This document shows, piece by piece, positions 53,813-62,222 of a DNA stretch of 64,000 nucleotides (its first letter is position 1; every line of letters begins with the position of its first letter). The DNA is taken from positions 248,001 through 312,000 of the forward strand of contig JAFLBR010000004.1 in the NCBI GenBank assembly GCA_017303795.1, given 5' to 3'. Under the pieces are notes generated by a model that was not told the origin of the DNA, ran no database searches, and was given only the letters and a program-made list of their open reading frames with translations. The DNA is from Cytophagales bacterium. Its GTDB lineage: Bacteria > Bacteroidota > Bacteroidia > Cytophagales > Cyclobacteriaceae. Position numbers and translations under genes: made by a program.

Positions 53813-54133
53813 TTACAGACCAATATAAACACCATCGGTTTCAATTTTAATCGGGTAAGTTTCCAGATCGGCTGAGCGTTGTTGATACTCGCGACCTGTG
53901 CGCAAATCAAACTGATAACCATGCCACGGACAAACAATCTCGTTCGCAAAGTTAACCTTGCCTTTGCTTAACGATTCACCGTTATGCGTGCAACGGTTGC
54001 TTACAGCAGCGAGAGAATCGCCCTGCCGCACCAGGCAAATTCGTTTTTCATGCACCACCAGTAAACGAGGATCGCGCTCGGCCATCCGATCAACAGCATC
54101 TTGCGAACTATTGAAAATCTTTACCCAGTTCAT
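53813..54133 (-). CDS. Rieske-type [2Fe-2S] ferredoxin
   Basis: The 106-residue protein contains both halves of the Rieske cluster site: CTH in SNRCTHNGESLSKG and CPWHGYQFDLRTG, about 17 residues apart. No signal or membrane helix is present, so it is a soluble cytoplasmic ferredoxin similar to those that feed oxygenases or nitrite reductase small subunits. No partner is seen next to it. Confidence 0.9.
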   Translation of the reverse strand: MNWVKIFNSSQDAVDRMAERDPRLLVVHEKRICLVRQGDSLAAVSNRCTHNGESLSKGKVNFANEIVCPWHGYQFDLRTGREYQQRSADLETYPIKIETDGVYIGL

Positions 54134-54154
54134 TCGGTAAAGATAAATGGTTTT

Positions 54155-54799
54155 TTAAACCAACCGGTTTTGAACCGCCTTTTGTACGGCTTCGGTTTTA
54201 TTGTTTACCTGAAGCTTGCAATAAATGTTCTGAATGTGTTTGCGTACCGTACCGGCACTAATAAAAAGATTGGCCGCAGCCTGATCGTAAGTAAGACCGC
54301 TTTTTAGTTGTTCGAGTAATTCTATTTCGCGTGGAGTAAGTCCGAAATCCTGTTGCTGAATAGTATGCGCCAACGGATTGCGCAGGAGCTTAAGTGTTTT
54401 AAAAGCTATGGCTGCGGACATAGATGCTCCGCCCGCAGTAGTTTCTTTAATAGATCGCGTAAGCATTTCGGCAGATTCTTCTTTTAAAAGATAGCCCGAA
54501 GCCCCGGCCATAATGGCTTCCAGAATTTTCTCGTCATCATCAAAGGTGGTAAGCATAATTACTTTGATGTGCGGATATTTTTGTGTGAGTTGGCGCGTGG
54601 TTTCAATACCGTTTAGCTCCGGCATCTGAATGTCCATCAACACAAGATCAACCACTGCATCGCGTTGCAACGCCTGCAATAACTCTTTACCATCAAACGC
54701 TTTGTGTTTAATTATAAACTCAGATGTTTGCAGTTTTTCTACAATTGCTTTTAGTGCAAAGGTGTTGTCTTCGGCTATGGCTATTCGAATGGGCATCAT
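54155..54799 (-). CDS. NarL/LuxR-family response regulator
   Basis: The 214-residue regulator (start at 54799, MMPIRIAIAEDN) has a receiver with phosphoacceptor aspartate in DLVLMDIQMPELNGIE and a LuxR helix-turn-helix, LTPREIELLEQLKSGLTYDQAAANLFISAGTVRKHIQNI. It is the likely partner of the TPR histidine kinase two genes upstream. The outer-membrane protein gene lies between them. Confidence 0.94.
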   Translation of the reverse strand: MMPIRIAIAEDNTFALKAIVEKLQTSEFIIKHKAFDGKELLQALQRDAVVDLVLMDIQMPELNGIETTRQLTQKYPHIKVIMLTTFDDDEKILEAIMAGASGYLLKEESAEMLTRSIKETTAGGASMSAAIAFKTLKLLRNPLAHTIQQQDFGLTPREIELLEQLKSGLTYDQAAANLFISAGTVRKHIQNIYCKLQVNNKTEAVQKAVQNRLV

Positions 54800-54812
54800 G
54801 CAAGGATGAAAT

Positions 54813-54840
54813 AAATCCTGCCTCGTATGAGACAGGATTT
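54813..54840 (-). repeat. Hairpin between the outer-membrane gene and the response regulator
   Basis: AAATCCTG (54813-54820) pairs with CAGGATTT (54833-54840), extended by CTC/GAG across one mismatch. On the minus strand it follows the outer-membrane gene and lies 14 bp before the regulator ATG. It could attenuate or end transcription. Confidence 0.5.
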
Positions 54841-54927
54841 GGTTTGAAGATAAAACACAGAAATTACTTTTCTGCATTCGTGTAGAAAATAGCCAGTGAT
54901 TTGGTGGTTTTTTTTAATGCAATCTTT

Positions 54928-55770
54928 TTAGTCCCAATGCAGCCAGTTAAAAGAAGCCACCACTCCAAATGTGGTAATAACGGAGTTGGCACCAACACGC
55001 TCCAGCGTTACATTGTCGTTATAGAAGAATGATTCTTTGTAATCGAAAAATTGAGCATACGCAGTTAGCGTAACCCTTCTATTAACAACAGCCGATGCTT
55101 CAACCGTAATGCGCTTGCGGCCACCCAAACCAAATTTGTCGTTCACATCTCGTTTTAAAAACCAATCGTAACTAAGCGTTAAGCGCGAATGGTCTGCAAG
55201 ATTCTTAAAAGGCTCAAAAATATTTAAACCTGTTCCAAAAGAAAGCGCACCAACTTCTCCGCCTCCGATGCCATTATCAATAGCATCGCCATTGCCTTTG
55301 CTATCAGCTTCGGCCACACCAATACCCTCAAAGCCTGCCTGCAAGGTTGGCCCGATAAAATTTTGTTTGCCGGGCGACCACGCTAACTGACCGTAGAGAA
55401 ACTTATCGTTAAAAAGATAACGCGAATCGGCACCAGCACCTTTCCGATCTTCCCAATCGCGCAGTTTGGGGCCAGGAGTTTTCATAATACCAAGTCCGGC
55501 AAGACCACCCATTAATAAACCACTGGCGTCCATCTTATGCCAGGTTCCTTCATCATATTGTTCTTTTGTAAACGAAACGATTAGGCCAGCGGCAAAATCA
55601 TCGGCCCCGTTGTTGCCCATCAGGTAAGCTGTTTTAAGGGAGTTAACCTGATAGCCAATTCCAAAAGCTGCATAGTTATCTTCTTGCGCAAAGCTTATGT
55701 TTACTAAAGCCAGCATCGCGCCAAGCAAAGCCAGGCGAGTTTTGTGGAGGTTAAAAAATCTGAGTTTCAT
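54928..55770 (-). CDS. Outer-membrane protein linked to a two-component system
   Basis: The 280-residue protein has a signal peptide (LALLGAMLALVNISFAQ). The N-terminal part has FGIGYQVNSLKTAYLMGNNGADDF, a repeated glycine/aspartate-rich loop region follows, and the body is mostly strands, ending in TTFGVVASFNWLHWD. Terminal aromatic residues and alternating hydrophobicity suggest a beta-barrel, although a final D is less usual. Its upstream region carries a 7-2-7 palindrome, so it is a likely target of the adjacent regulator. Confidence 0.75.
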   Translation of the reverse strand: MKLRFFNLHKTRLALLGAMLALVNISFAQEDNYAAFGIGYQVNSLKTAYLMGNNGADDFAAGLIVSFTKEQYDEGTWHKMDASGLLMGGLAGLGIMKTPGPKLRDWEDRKGAGADSRYLFNDKFLYGQLAWSPGKQNFIGPTLQAGFEGIGVAEADSKGNGDAIDNGIGGGEVGALSFGTGLNIFEPFKNLADHSRLTLSYDWFLKRDVNDKFGLGGRKRITVEASAVVNRRVTLTAYAQFFDYKESFFYNDNVTLERVGANSVITTFGVVASFNWLHWD

Positions 55771-55771
55771 A

Positions 55772-55799
55772 TTTCAATTTTTTGAAATCAAAATTGAAA
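55772..55799 (-). repeat. Leader inverted repeat at the outer-membrane gene start
   Basis: TTTCAATTTT (55772-55781) and AAAATTGAAA (55790-55799) are perfect 10-bp arms with an 8-bp spacer, ending one base before the ATG. It could sequester the start region in mRNA. Confidence 0.45.
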
Positions 55800-55817
55800 C
55801 ACTGTGCAAGCTACTTC

Positions 55818-55837
55818 AATACGATGAACATCGTATT
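55818..55837. promoter_or_regulatory. Perfect 20-bp palindrome, 7-2-7 type operator
   Basis: AATACGATG and CATCGTATT flank an AA spacer. The inner TACGATG-AA-CATCGTA is two inverted heptamers with a 2-bp gap, the arrangement described for NarL-family binding sites. It lies 47 bp upstream of the outer-membrane gene ATG and within 5 bp of the kinase stop codon. Confidence 0.6.
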
Positions 55838-55842
55838 TGCGC

Positions 55843-57729
55843 TTAAAGCGGAAGGTGTGCTGTAACGGTTGTACCGGGATGTGATTGAATATGAAGTTTT
55901 CCGCCCAGACCACTTATGCGCTTGTGCATACCGGTTAACCCAAAGCCACTTCGGGGCGAGTCAGGGTTAAATCCTTTACCATTGTCGGCAATGGTTACCG
56001 ATAATTGTTCGTGTGAAGCAAGTCCAATTTCGATATTGATTTGAGTGGCTTCAGCATGTTTATGTGTGTTGTTAACAGCTTCCTGCACAATACGAAAAAG
56101 ATGATTGGCTACCTGCGCGGTGATAATCTGATGCGGGTTTGCATTAACATTAATAGCAATCGGAATTTGTGAACCTGTTAAAATGTAATCGCGCAGTTTA
56201 ATTACAAACTCTTCCAGCGTGGTGGACTGGTGATTCATTAACCAAACTGTTTTGCGCAACTCGCGAATGGTTTCGGCAGTCAGTTTTTTTACATCGCTTA
56301 AGCGCGGACTGTCAACTTCGTTTTGCAATGCCCCGATGGAAGCATTTACAAAAGTAAGTTGCGAGCCAATGTTATCGTGCAGTTCCTGCGAAATGCGCAA
56401 ACGCTCTTCCTGCAATGCGTTTTGTGTGCGGGCTTCTGCCAGTTCGGCTTTGAGTGTAAGTTGCTGCTGCCGCGCACGGGCGTTTCTATAAAGAACAAAC
56501 CCAACCAGTAAAATGGCTGCTACTCCGGTTAAAATTAAAACCAATTGATTATCGCGTTTGCGAATCTCCAGTTCGCCTTGCGCAAGCGATGCCTGGCTTT
56601 CGGCCAGTTCGCGTTCTTTCTTTTCGGTTTCGTATTGAATTTGAAGTTCGCGCACTTGTTTTACTTTTTCGGTTTGAAACAAACTATCGCGCAAGCGTAA
56701 ATGATTGGATTGATGCGTGAATGCATCTTTGAAGTTTCTGGTTTTGCGATATAAATCGGCTAACAGCAAACTGGCATCGGCTTGTTGTTGCAGGGCTTCG
56801 GCAGCTTGTGCAGTTTGCAGGGCTTGCTGCGAAGCGGTAATAGCAGCCGCAGTTTGCCCACTGGCATTGTACACTTCGGCTAACTTCAGGTAGCAATAGG
56901 CAAGTTCCTTGCGATTGTTATTGGCCCGATGGTTTTCAATGGCGCGCTGTAAAAAGGTAATAGCCTCAGCGGTATGGCCTAACTTTCCGTGTGCAACACC
57001 AGCATTACCAGTGGCTACAGCTTCAAAGCGCACATAGCCTAATTGATTAAAAAGTTTTTCGGCTTGTAAAGAATAGTATAACGCGCTATCATAACGCTGC
57101 ATAGCAATAAAAACCGAACCCATATTTACCTGGCACACGGCTGTTTCGTAATCGCGTTTTAAAGAAACGAATTTTCTCAAGGCTTCTATATAGTTGGTGA
57201 TGGAGTTTTGATAATCGCCCATTCCTTTAAACACCACACCCAGATTAACATTTACCAATGCCAGTTTTATTTCGCTGCCGTGTCTTTTGTAAAGTTCATA
57301 CGCTTTCAGGTAGGCTTGCACGGCATCGCTGTAGCGACCTTGTTCATCGTAAATAACGGCAATGTTATTAATTGTATTAGCCATGCCCAGCGAATCTTTC
57401 AGGCGCGTGCGGATTTGCAATGAGCGTTCATCGTAGGCCAGTGCTTCGGGGTAGCGACTTTGTACCTGATACGTGATGGCGAGGTAGTGCAGCGTTTCAG
57501 CAAATAATTCCGTGTCGGTTTCGCTTTGCAGATTTAATGCCTGCATGCCGTATGAACGGGCTGAGTCGGCCTGCACATAGGCATAGGCATAACAAAGTGT
57601 GTTTAAGGTTTTAATTTTTGTTTCGCCTGCAGAAACTTTTACAACCTGCTTAAGCGAATCAATGTTTTCCTGTGCTGTTGTCGAAAGACTGAAACAAAGA
57701 AAGAGCAACCCAAAAAAAGACCGCATCAT
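55843..57729 (-). CDS. TPR-containing sensor histidine kinase (HisKA_3 type)
   Basis: The 628-residue kinase (start 57729, MMRSFFGLLFLCFSLSTTAQ) has a periplasmic array of about seven TPR units (residues 60-350), a coiled coil, and a membrane span (LVLILTGVAAILLVGFVLYR). The HisKA_3 dimerisation motif LRISQELHDNIGSQLTFVNAS includes the phosphorylated histidine. The ATPase domain has RIVQEAVNNTHKHAEA, DNGKGFNP and GFGLTGMHKRI. This architecture typically pairs with NarL regulators, and one is encoded two genes downstream. Confidence 0.94.
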   Translation of the reverse strand: MMRSFFGLLFLCFSLSTTAQENIDSLKQVVKVSAGETKIKTLNTLCYAYAYVQADSARSYGMQALNLQSETDTELFAETLHYLAITYQVQSRYPEALAYDERSLQIRTRLKDSLGMANTINNIAVIYDEQGRYSDAVQAYLKAYELYKRHGSEIKLALVNVNLGVVFKGMGDYQNSITNYIEALRKFVSLKRDYETAVCQVNMGSVFIAMQRYDSALYYSLQAEKLFNQLGYVRFEAVATGNAGVAHGKLGHTAEAITFLQRAIENHRANNNRKELAYCYLKLAEVYNASGQTAAAITASQQALQTAQAAEALQQQADASLLLADLYRKTRNFKDAFTHQSNHLRLRDSLFQTEKVKQVRELQIQYETEKKERELAESQASLAQGELEIRKRDNQLVLILTGVAAILLVGFVLYRNARARQQQLTLKAELAEARTQNALQEERLRISQELHDNIGSQLTFVNASIGALQNEVDSPRLSDVKKLTAETIRELRKTVWLMNHQSTTLEEFVIKLRDYILTGSQIPIAINVNANPHQIITAQVANHLFRIVQEAVNNTHKHAEATQINIEIGLASHEQLSVTIADNGKGFNPDSPRSGFGLTGMHKRISGLGGKLHIQSHPGTTVTAHLPL

Positions 57730-57782
57730 ATCAGGCAAAGTAATGCGCAAACATCGCGCAAGCAAACCTTTAGTGTAAGGAA

Positions 57783-57822
57783 AGCACCAGCATAAATTTA
57801 TTCACTGAATTATGCTGGTGCT
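57783..57822 (-). terminator. Terminator hairpin after the M1 peptidase gene
   Basis: AGCACCAGCATAA (57783-57795) and TTATGCTGGTGCT (57810-57822) are perfect 13-bp arms with a 14-base loop. On the minus strand TTTCC follows, a weak T-run. Confidence 0.65.
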
Positions 57823-57830
57823 GATTTTAA

Positions 57831-59795
57831 TTACTCTTTTGGCCACACATTATCTTTCACTTCAGTATCCGGAAAGCGACCGTAAGGATCTAAGGTTATC
57901 TTTTTGATTTTGCGATCACCAAAAGTTAAACCGGCTTCGAATGTGCGCTTGCCATCAAACCAAACCGATACCGGCCAGGTAACAATAGCGGTGTTGGCAT
58001 CAAGCATTTTAGCATTATCCATTTTTTTAAGTGCTGCACCTTCGGTTTCAAACTCAACTTTCAACACAACGGGCGATGGCATCTCTCCGGCCTGATGTAT
58101 GGTTACGGTTGTTTTTCCCTTAGCGGATTTCACATCTTTAATAGAACCATTAACCGACTCGGTTGTCCATAACCAATAATACCAGAACCATTCTAAATCC
58201 TGATCAAGCGCATTGTTCATAAAGAAAATATAATCCCAAGGCGATGGATGTTTGTAACTCCAGGCTGCTGTATATTCCTTCATCGCTTTGATAACCGCTT
58301 CATCGCCCACAATGCCACCCAGCATAGAAAGCATGAGCGGAGTTTTTTGGTACGTTTGAAATCCATAGTACATACCAGCATCATTGGCACTCCACATCAT
58401 TGGTGGTTCGGCTTCTTCACCACTTATGCGGCCGTAACTTTGACCAAGCCCATCCAGATTATACGGTTTACCTTCAGCATCAGCATCTGAAAGAATGTTC
58501 ATGTATTGATTAAAACCTTCATCCATCCAACCGTAACGGGTTTCGTTTGTGCCTAACATCATGGGCCACCATTGATGTGCCGTTTCATGATCGGCCGCAC
58601 CCTGGTTGGAATTTATTACCATAGGATACTCCATACCAGCACTTGGCCCATCTTGAAGTGTAAGTTGTGGAAACGGATAAGGCGCCCACAGTTTTGAATA
58701 ATACTCTAATGCATGGCGTGTAATCTTACCAGCTTGTTCAAAATATTTTGCTCGTTCAGGTAAGTACACCATGTAAATAGGAACATAACCCTTGCCGGGG
58801 ATGTTAGCCCGGGTTGCTTTCCAGATAAAGTTTTCGGCTGTAGCCCATGCAAAGTCGTTTACTTTATCGGCAACAAAATGCCACGTTAGTTTTTCACTGG
58901 TAGCTGTGCGGGTTTCGGTTTCGCCAACCAATGTTATTTCTTCATCGGAAGTAAGAACGGTTGTTAATCGTTGGCGCGTAGTTTCAGTTAATACTTCATT
59001 AGGGTTTTGAAGCACACCCGTTCCGCTTACAATCCAGCCACCAGGCACGGTAATGCGCACATCAAACTTGCCGAAGTTGTTGTAGAATTCGGCAGGCCCG
59101 AGGTACGGACTGGTTTCCCAACCGCGCAGATCATCGTACTTGGCTAAGCGTGGAAACCATTGTGTGGGTTGAAACAGTTTGCTGTCGAAGCGTTGTGTCA
59201 TGCGGTGGCCGCGACCATTCGGGCCTCCGGGTAATTTGGTATGCCAGGCAATTTCAAGTTCGGCTGTTGTTCCGGCTTTGATGGCTTCATCTAAAATGAG
59301 TGTAGCTACCGTGCGATTAAGATTTACCACTGCCAACTTCGGTGCTTCGTTACGCATAGCAGGGGTTGCTTTCAGATCAACTTGTTTGCCCGCGATTTTA
59401 ATGCTGGTTACAATCATGCCTTCGGTGGCTTCTGCAGGTGTGGAGGAACCGCGAGGTACATCGGCCCGGAAGATGTTATGATCCAGGCGCAGCGCTATTG
59501 TTTTAAGATCGTCTTTACTATTATTATGAATGATAATTTTTTCGGAACCGGTAATGGTTTGTGTAGCCGGATCAAGGCTTGCTTGAATAGTGAAGTCCGT
59601 TTCTAGTTGCCAGTAATTGGGGCCGGGCTTACCTGAGAAATCGCGCGTGCCGGCATCAAAAGCTTTGCGGATGGAGTTTGTCAGGGGCACATCTTTGCGG
59701 ATGGCGCGAGTGGAGGTTTCAATGGATTTACGAGGTTGACTTTGTGCAAGCGTTACCAGGCACAACAACAAAAGCGATAAGACACGGAATTTCAT
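57831..59795 (-). CDS. M1-family metallopeptidase
   Basis: M1 enzymes are zinc aminopeptidases. The 654-residue protein starts at 59795 (MKFRVLSLLLLCLVTLAQSQ) with a signal peptide. The zinc site HETAHQWW is followed after exactly 18 residues by the third ligand, E in GWMDEGFNQYM. The exopeptidase motif normally read as GAMEN is GMEYP here, a lineage variant that may alter specificity. The N-terminal beta domain spans about 60-270. It is probably periplasmic or secreted. Confidence 0.92.
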   Translation of the reverse strand: MKFRVLSLLLLCLVTLAQSQPRKSIETSTRAIRKDVPLTNSIRKAFDAGTRDFSGKPGPNYWQLETDFTIQASLDPATQTITGSEKIIIHNNSKDDLKTIALRLDHNIFRADVPRGSSTPAEATEGMIVTSIKIAGKQVDLKATPAMRNEAPKLAVVNLNRTVATLILDEAIKAGTTAELEIAWHTKLPGGPNGRGHRMTQRFDSKLFQPTQWFPRLAKYDDLRGWETSPYLGPAEFYNNFGKFDVRITVPGGWIVSGTGVLQNPNEVLTETTRQRLTTVLTSDEEITLVGETETRTATSEKLTWHFVADKVNDFAWATAENFIWKATRANIPGKGYVPIYMVYLPERAKYFEQAGKITRHALEYYSKLWAPYPFPQLTLQDGPSAGMEYPMVINSNQGAADHETAHQWWPMMLGTNETRYGWMDEGFNQYMNILSDADAEGKPYNLDGLGQSYGRISGEEAEPPMMWSANDAGMYYGFQTYQKTPLMLSMLGGIVGDEAVIKAMKEYTAAWSYKHPSPWDYIFFMNNALDQDLEWFWYYWLWTTESVNGSIKDVKSAKGKTTVTIHQAGEMPSPVVLKVEFETEGAALKKMDNAKMLDANTAIVTWPVSVWFDGKRTFEAGLTFGDRKIKKITLDPYGRFPDTEVKDNVWPKE

Positions 59796-59970
59796 ATCAG
59801 GATAGAATTTATTGGCAGGCAACTTAAGAAAGAAAATCAGGCATTGCCAGAGGAAAGGGATGAGGGGTTATTAATGGCATCCGCATCGTAACTTAAAATA
59901 ATTTAGAACATTTGAGATTTGTGAGTTTGTTTCGTGTTATTTTAAAGCGGCATATTCTTAGTTAAGAAAA

Positions 59971-60855
59971 ATGAAAAAAGCTTTTTTGATTATACTACTA
60001 CTGGTTGTCCTTACCTCTGAAGGACAAATCAACAATCAGGAATTTTACAATCTTGTAAAGCTTGGAGAGATATACTCTAAAAATGTCAATGCTACAGGTA
60101 ATGATTTCAAAAAATCGGTCGAAGAACTCAGAACACCTGAACTTAATCATATTATTGACGCATTAATTGCAATTGGAGAAGGTGATGGAAAACTTTTTTC
60201 TAAGGAGTTTCTCTCCAAGCCATCCAAACAAGAATTAAAATATTGGTATGTGCTCAGGGAAATCCATTACAATAACCAATCGAAAAAGTCGGAACCAATT
60301 TCTAATGAGAACATTGCGAAAGAAACTATAGAAAAGGAGATTGATAGTCGTTGGTTATTGGATAACTACTATTATCGTATTCGAGGAGGAATCGCAAAAA
60401 TGTTTAATGACAAAGACTTAAGTATTTATGACATTGACCTTAATAATTACAGTTTAGAAACCGAAACAGAAAAGGCTATTTTATTTTTTTCTGTTTCAAC
60501 AGCACTTACTCAGAGATTTCAGGTACTTCAAATGATGAAAAACTATGATAAACTTCTTGAGTTCGCGACCAAACTGCCAACCTTTAATGGGAAACCATAT
60601 TATGAGTTTAAGTCATTTGACTTTGAGGATTTTGAATGGATTGGTTATGACAAGACTGAATTCTACAAGGAAAGGCATTTAGGTGGGCTTTACTCAGTAT
60701 TGAACGGACACTTAGCGGCTCTTTCTGAAAAAGGTAAATCGGTCGAGATGAAAAACCTTTACTTTAATTCCATTCTATTTACTCCGCAATACTTCAAATA
60801 TTCTGGAGGTATGGAGAATGATTTAAAAAAACTTTACGATCAGTCGAAAAAGTAA
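59971..60855 (+). CDS. Exported protein of unknown function, AT-rich
   Basis: The 294-residue product starts MKKAFLIILLLVVLTSEGQ, a signal peptide. It is largely helical, with RTPELNHIIDALIAIGEGDGK and KETIEKEIDSRWLLDNYYYRIRGG. No domain is recognised. Its codons are visibly richer in A and T than those of the genes on both sides, which hints at acquisition. It precedes the M20 genes on the same strand by 29 bp. Confidence 0.72.
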   Translation: MKKAFLIILLLVVLTSEGQINNQEFYNLVKLGEIYSKNVNATGNDFKKSVEELRTPELNHIIDALIAIGEGDGKLFSKEFLSKPSKQELKYWYVLREIHYNNQSKKSEPISNENIAKETIEKEIDSRWLLDNYYYRIRGGIAKMFNDKDLSIYDIDLNNYSLETETEKAILFFSVSTALTQRFQVLQMMKNYDKLLEFATKLPTFNGKPYYEFKSFDFEDFEWIGYDKTEFYKERHLGGLYSVLNGHLAALSEKGKSVEMKNLYFNSILFTPQYFKYSGGMENDLKKLYDQSKK

Positions 60856-60884
60856 ACGAGATTATTTTTACCTAAACTCACGGA

Positions 60885-62192
60885 ATGAAAAACATCTTTT
60901 TTATTATCATCATCGTAAGCTTTACAAATGTTGTTTTAGCCCAACCCACAAAACTTCAATCCAAAACCGATGCTGATGCAAAAGCATTAGAATCCAAAAT
61001 GATAGAACTGCGGAGATACTTTCACGAAAATCCGGAACTCTCAAACCGTGAATTTAGAACCAGCGCAAAAATTGTTGAACACTTAAAATCACTTGGGCTT
61101 GAAGTTCAATACCCCGTTGCCAAAACCGGTGTGGTTGCGTTGTTGAAAGGTGCTAAGCCCGGCCCGGTGGTAGCCTTACGTGCCGATATGGATGCGTTGC
61201 CCATTACCGAAAGAAACGGATTACCCTTCGCCTCTAAGGTTGTAGCCGACTTTGGCGGACAACAAACCGGAGTAATGCATGCCTGTGGCCACGATGCACA
61301 CATGGCGATGTTATTAATTGCAGCCGAAATCTTAGCCAAACATAAAGCGGAACTAAAGGGAACTGTAAAATTTATTTTTCAACCAGCAGAAGAAGGCGCA
61401 CCTGCTGACGAGTGGCCCGGTGGCGCTGAGTTAATGGTGAAAGAAGGCGTGTTAGAAAATCCTAAAGTAGATGCCATCTTTGGTTTGCACGTTCAATCGT
61501 TGCTTCCTTCCGGACAAATTGCGTATCGCAGTGGTGGGCTAATGGCTTCGGTTGATGGTGTGGATATAAAAGTGAAAGGCAAAGGTGCACATGGTGCCAC
61601 TCCGTGGGATAGTGTCGATCCGATTGTAGTAGCGGCACAGATTATACAAGGCTTGCAAACTATTGTAAGCCGACAAACAGAATTGACAAAAGCTGGAGCC
61701 GTAGTTACCATTGGCAGTGTGCATGCAGGTGTACGCAGAAATATTATTCCCGAAGTAGCAGTGTTGGAAGGAACCATCCGCACGTTTGATGACGACATGC
61801 AAAAGAAGGTGCATGAGAAGATTAAACTTACAGCAGAAAAAATTGCGGAGGGCTCGGGCGCAACAGCGGATGTAAATATTCTGGTCATGTATCCGGCCAC
61901 AGTTAATCATGCCGAACTTACCAGCAAGATGGCGCCCTCACTAATTCGTACTGCAGGCGAAAAAAATGTAGTGGTAACACAACCGGTTACCATGGCCGAA
62001 GATTTTTCGTTTTATCAACGCAAAGTGCCGGGCTTCTTTTTCTTTTTAGGCGGTTATCCGGCACACCTCAATCTTAAAACTCAACCTACCCACCACACAG
62101 CCGACTTTATGATTGACGAAGCTGCGATGCTTACCGGTGTAAAAGCGTTGGTGAATTTAACGTTGGATTATTCAGAGGGCTGGAAGAAATAG
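60885..62192 (+). CDS. M20-family metal-dependent amidohydrolase, copy 1
   Basis: The 435-residue protein has a signal peptide ending near VLAQ. M20D signatures are present: ELRRYFHENPELSNREFRTS, VALRADMDALPITERNGLPFAS, and metal-binding MHACGHDAHMAMLL. FQPAEEGAPADEWPGGAEL, VDAIFGLHVQ and TMAEDFSFYQRKVPG follow. Such enzymes hydrolyse N-acyl amino acids or related amides. The second copy follows after 30 bp. Confidence 0.93.
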   Translation: MKNIFFIIIIVSFTNVVLAQPTKLQSKTDADAKALESKMIELRRYFHENPELSNREFRTSAKIVEHLKSLGLEVQYPVAKTGVVALLKGAKPGPVVALRADMDALPITERNGLPFASKVVADFGGQQTGVMHACGHDAHMAMLLIAAEILAKHKAELKGTVKFIFQPAEEGAPADEWPGGAELMVKEGVLENPKVDAIFGLHVQSLLPSGQIAYRSGGLMASVDGVDIKVKGKGAHGATPWDSVDPIVVAAQIIQGLQTIVSRQTELTKAGAVVTIGSVHAGVRRNIIPEVAVLEGTIRTFDDDMQKKVHEKIKLTAEKIAEGSGATADVNILVMYPATVNHAELTSKMAPSLIRTAGEKNVVVTQPVTMAEDFSFYQRKVPGFFFFLGGYPAHLNLKTQPTHHTADFMIDEAAMLTGVKALVNLTLDYSEGWKK

Positions 62193-62222
62193 AGAAAACT
62201 TTTTAACTAACAACATAAACCC

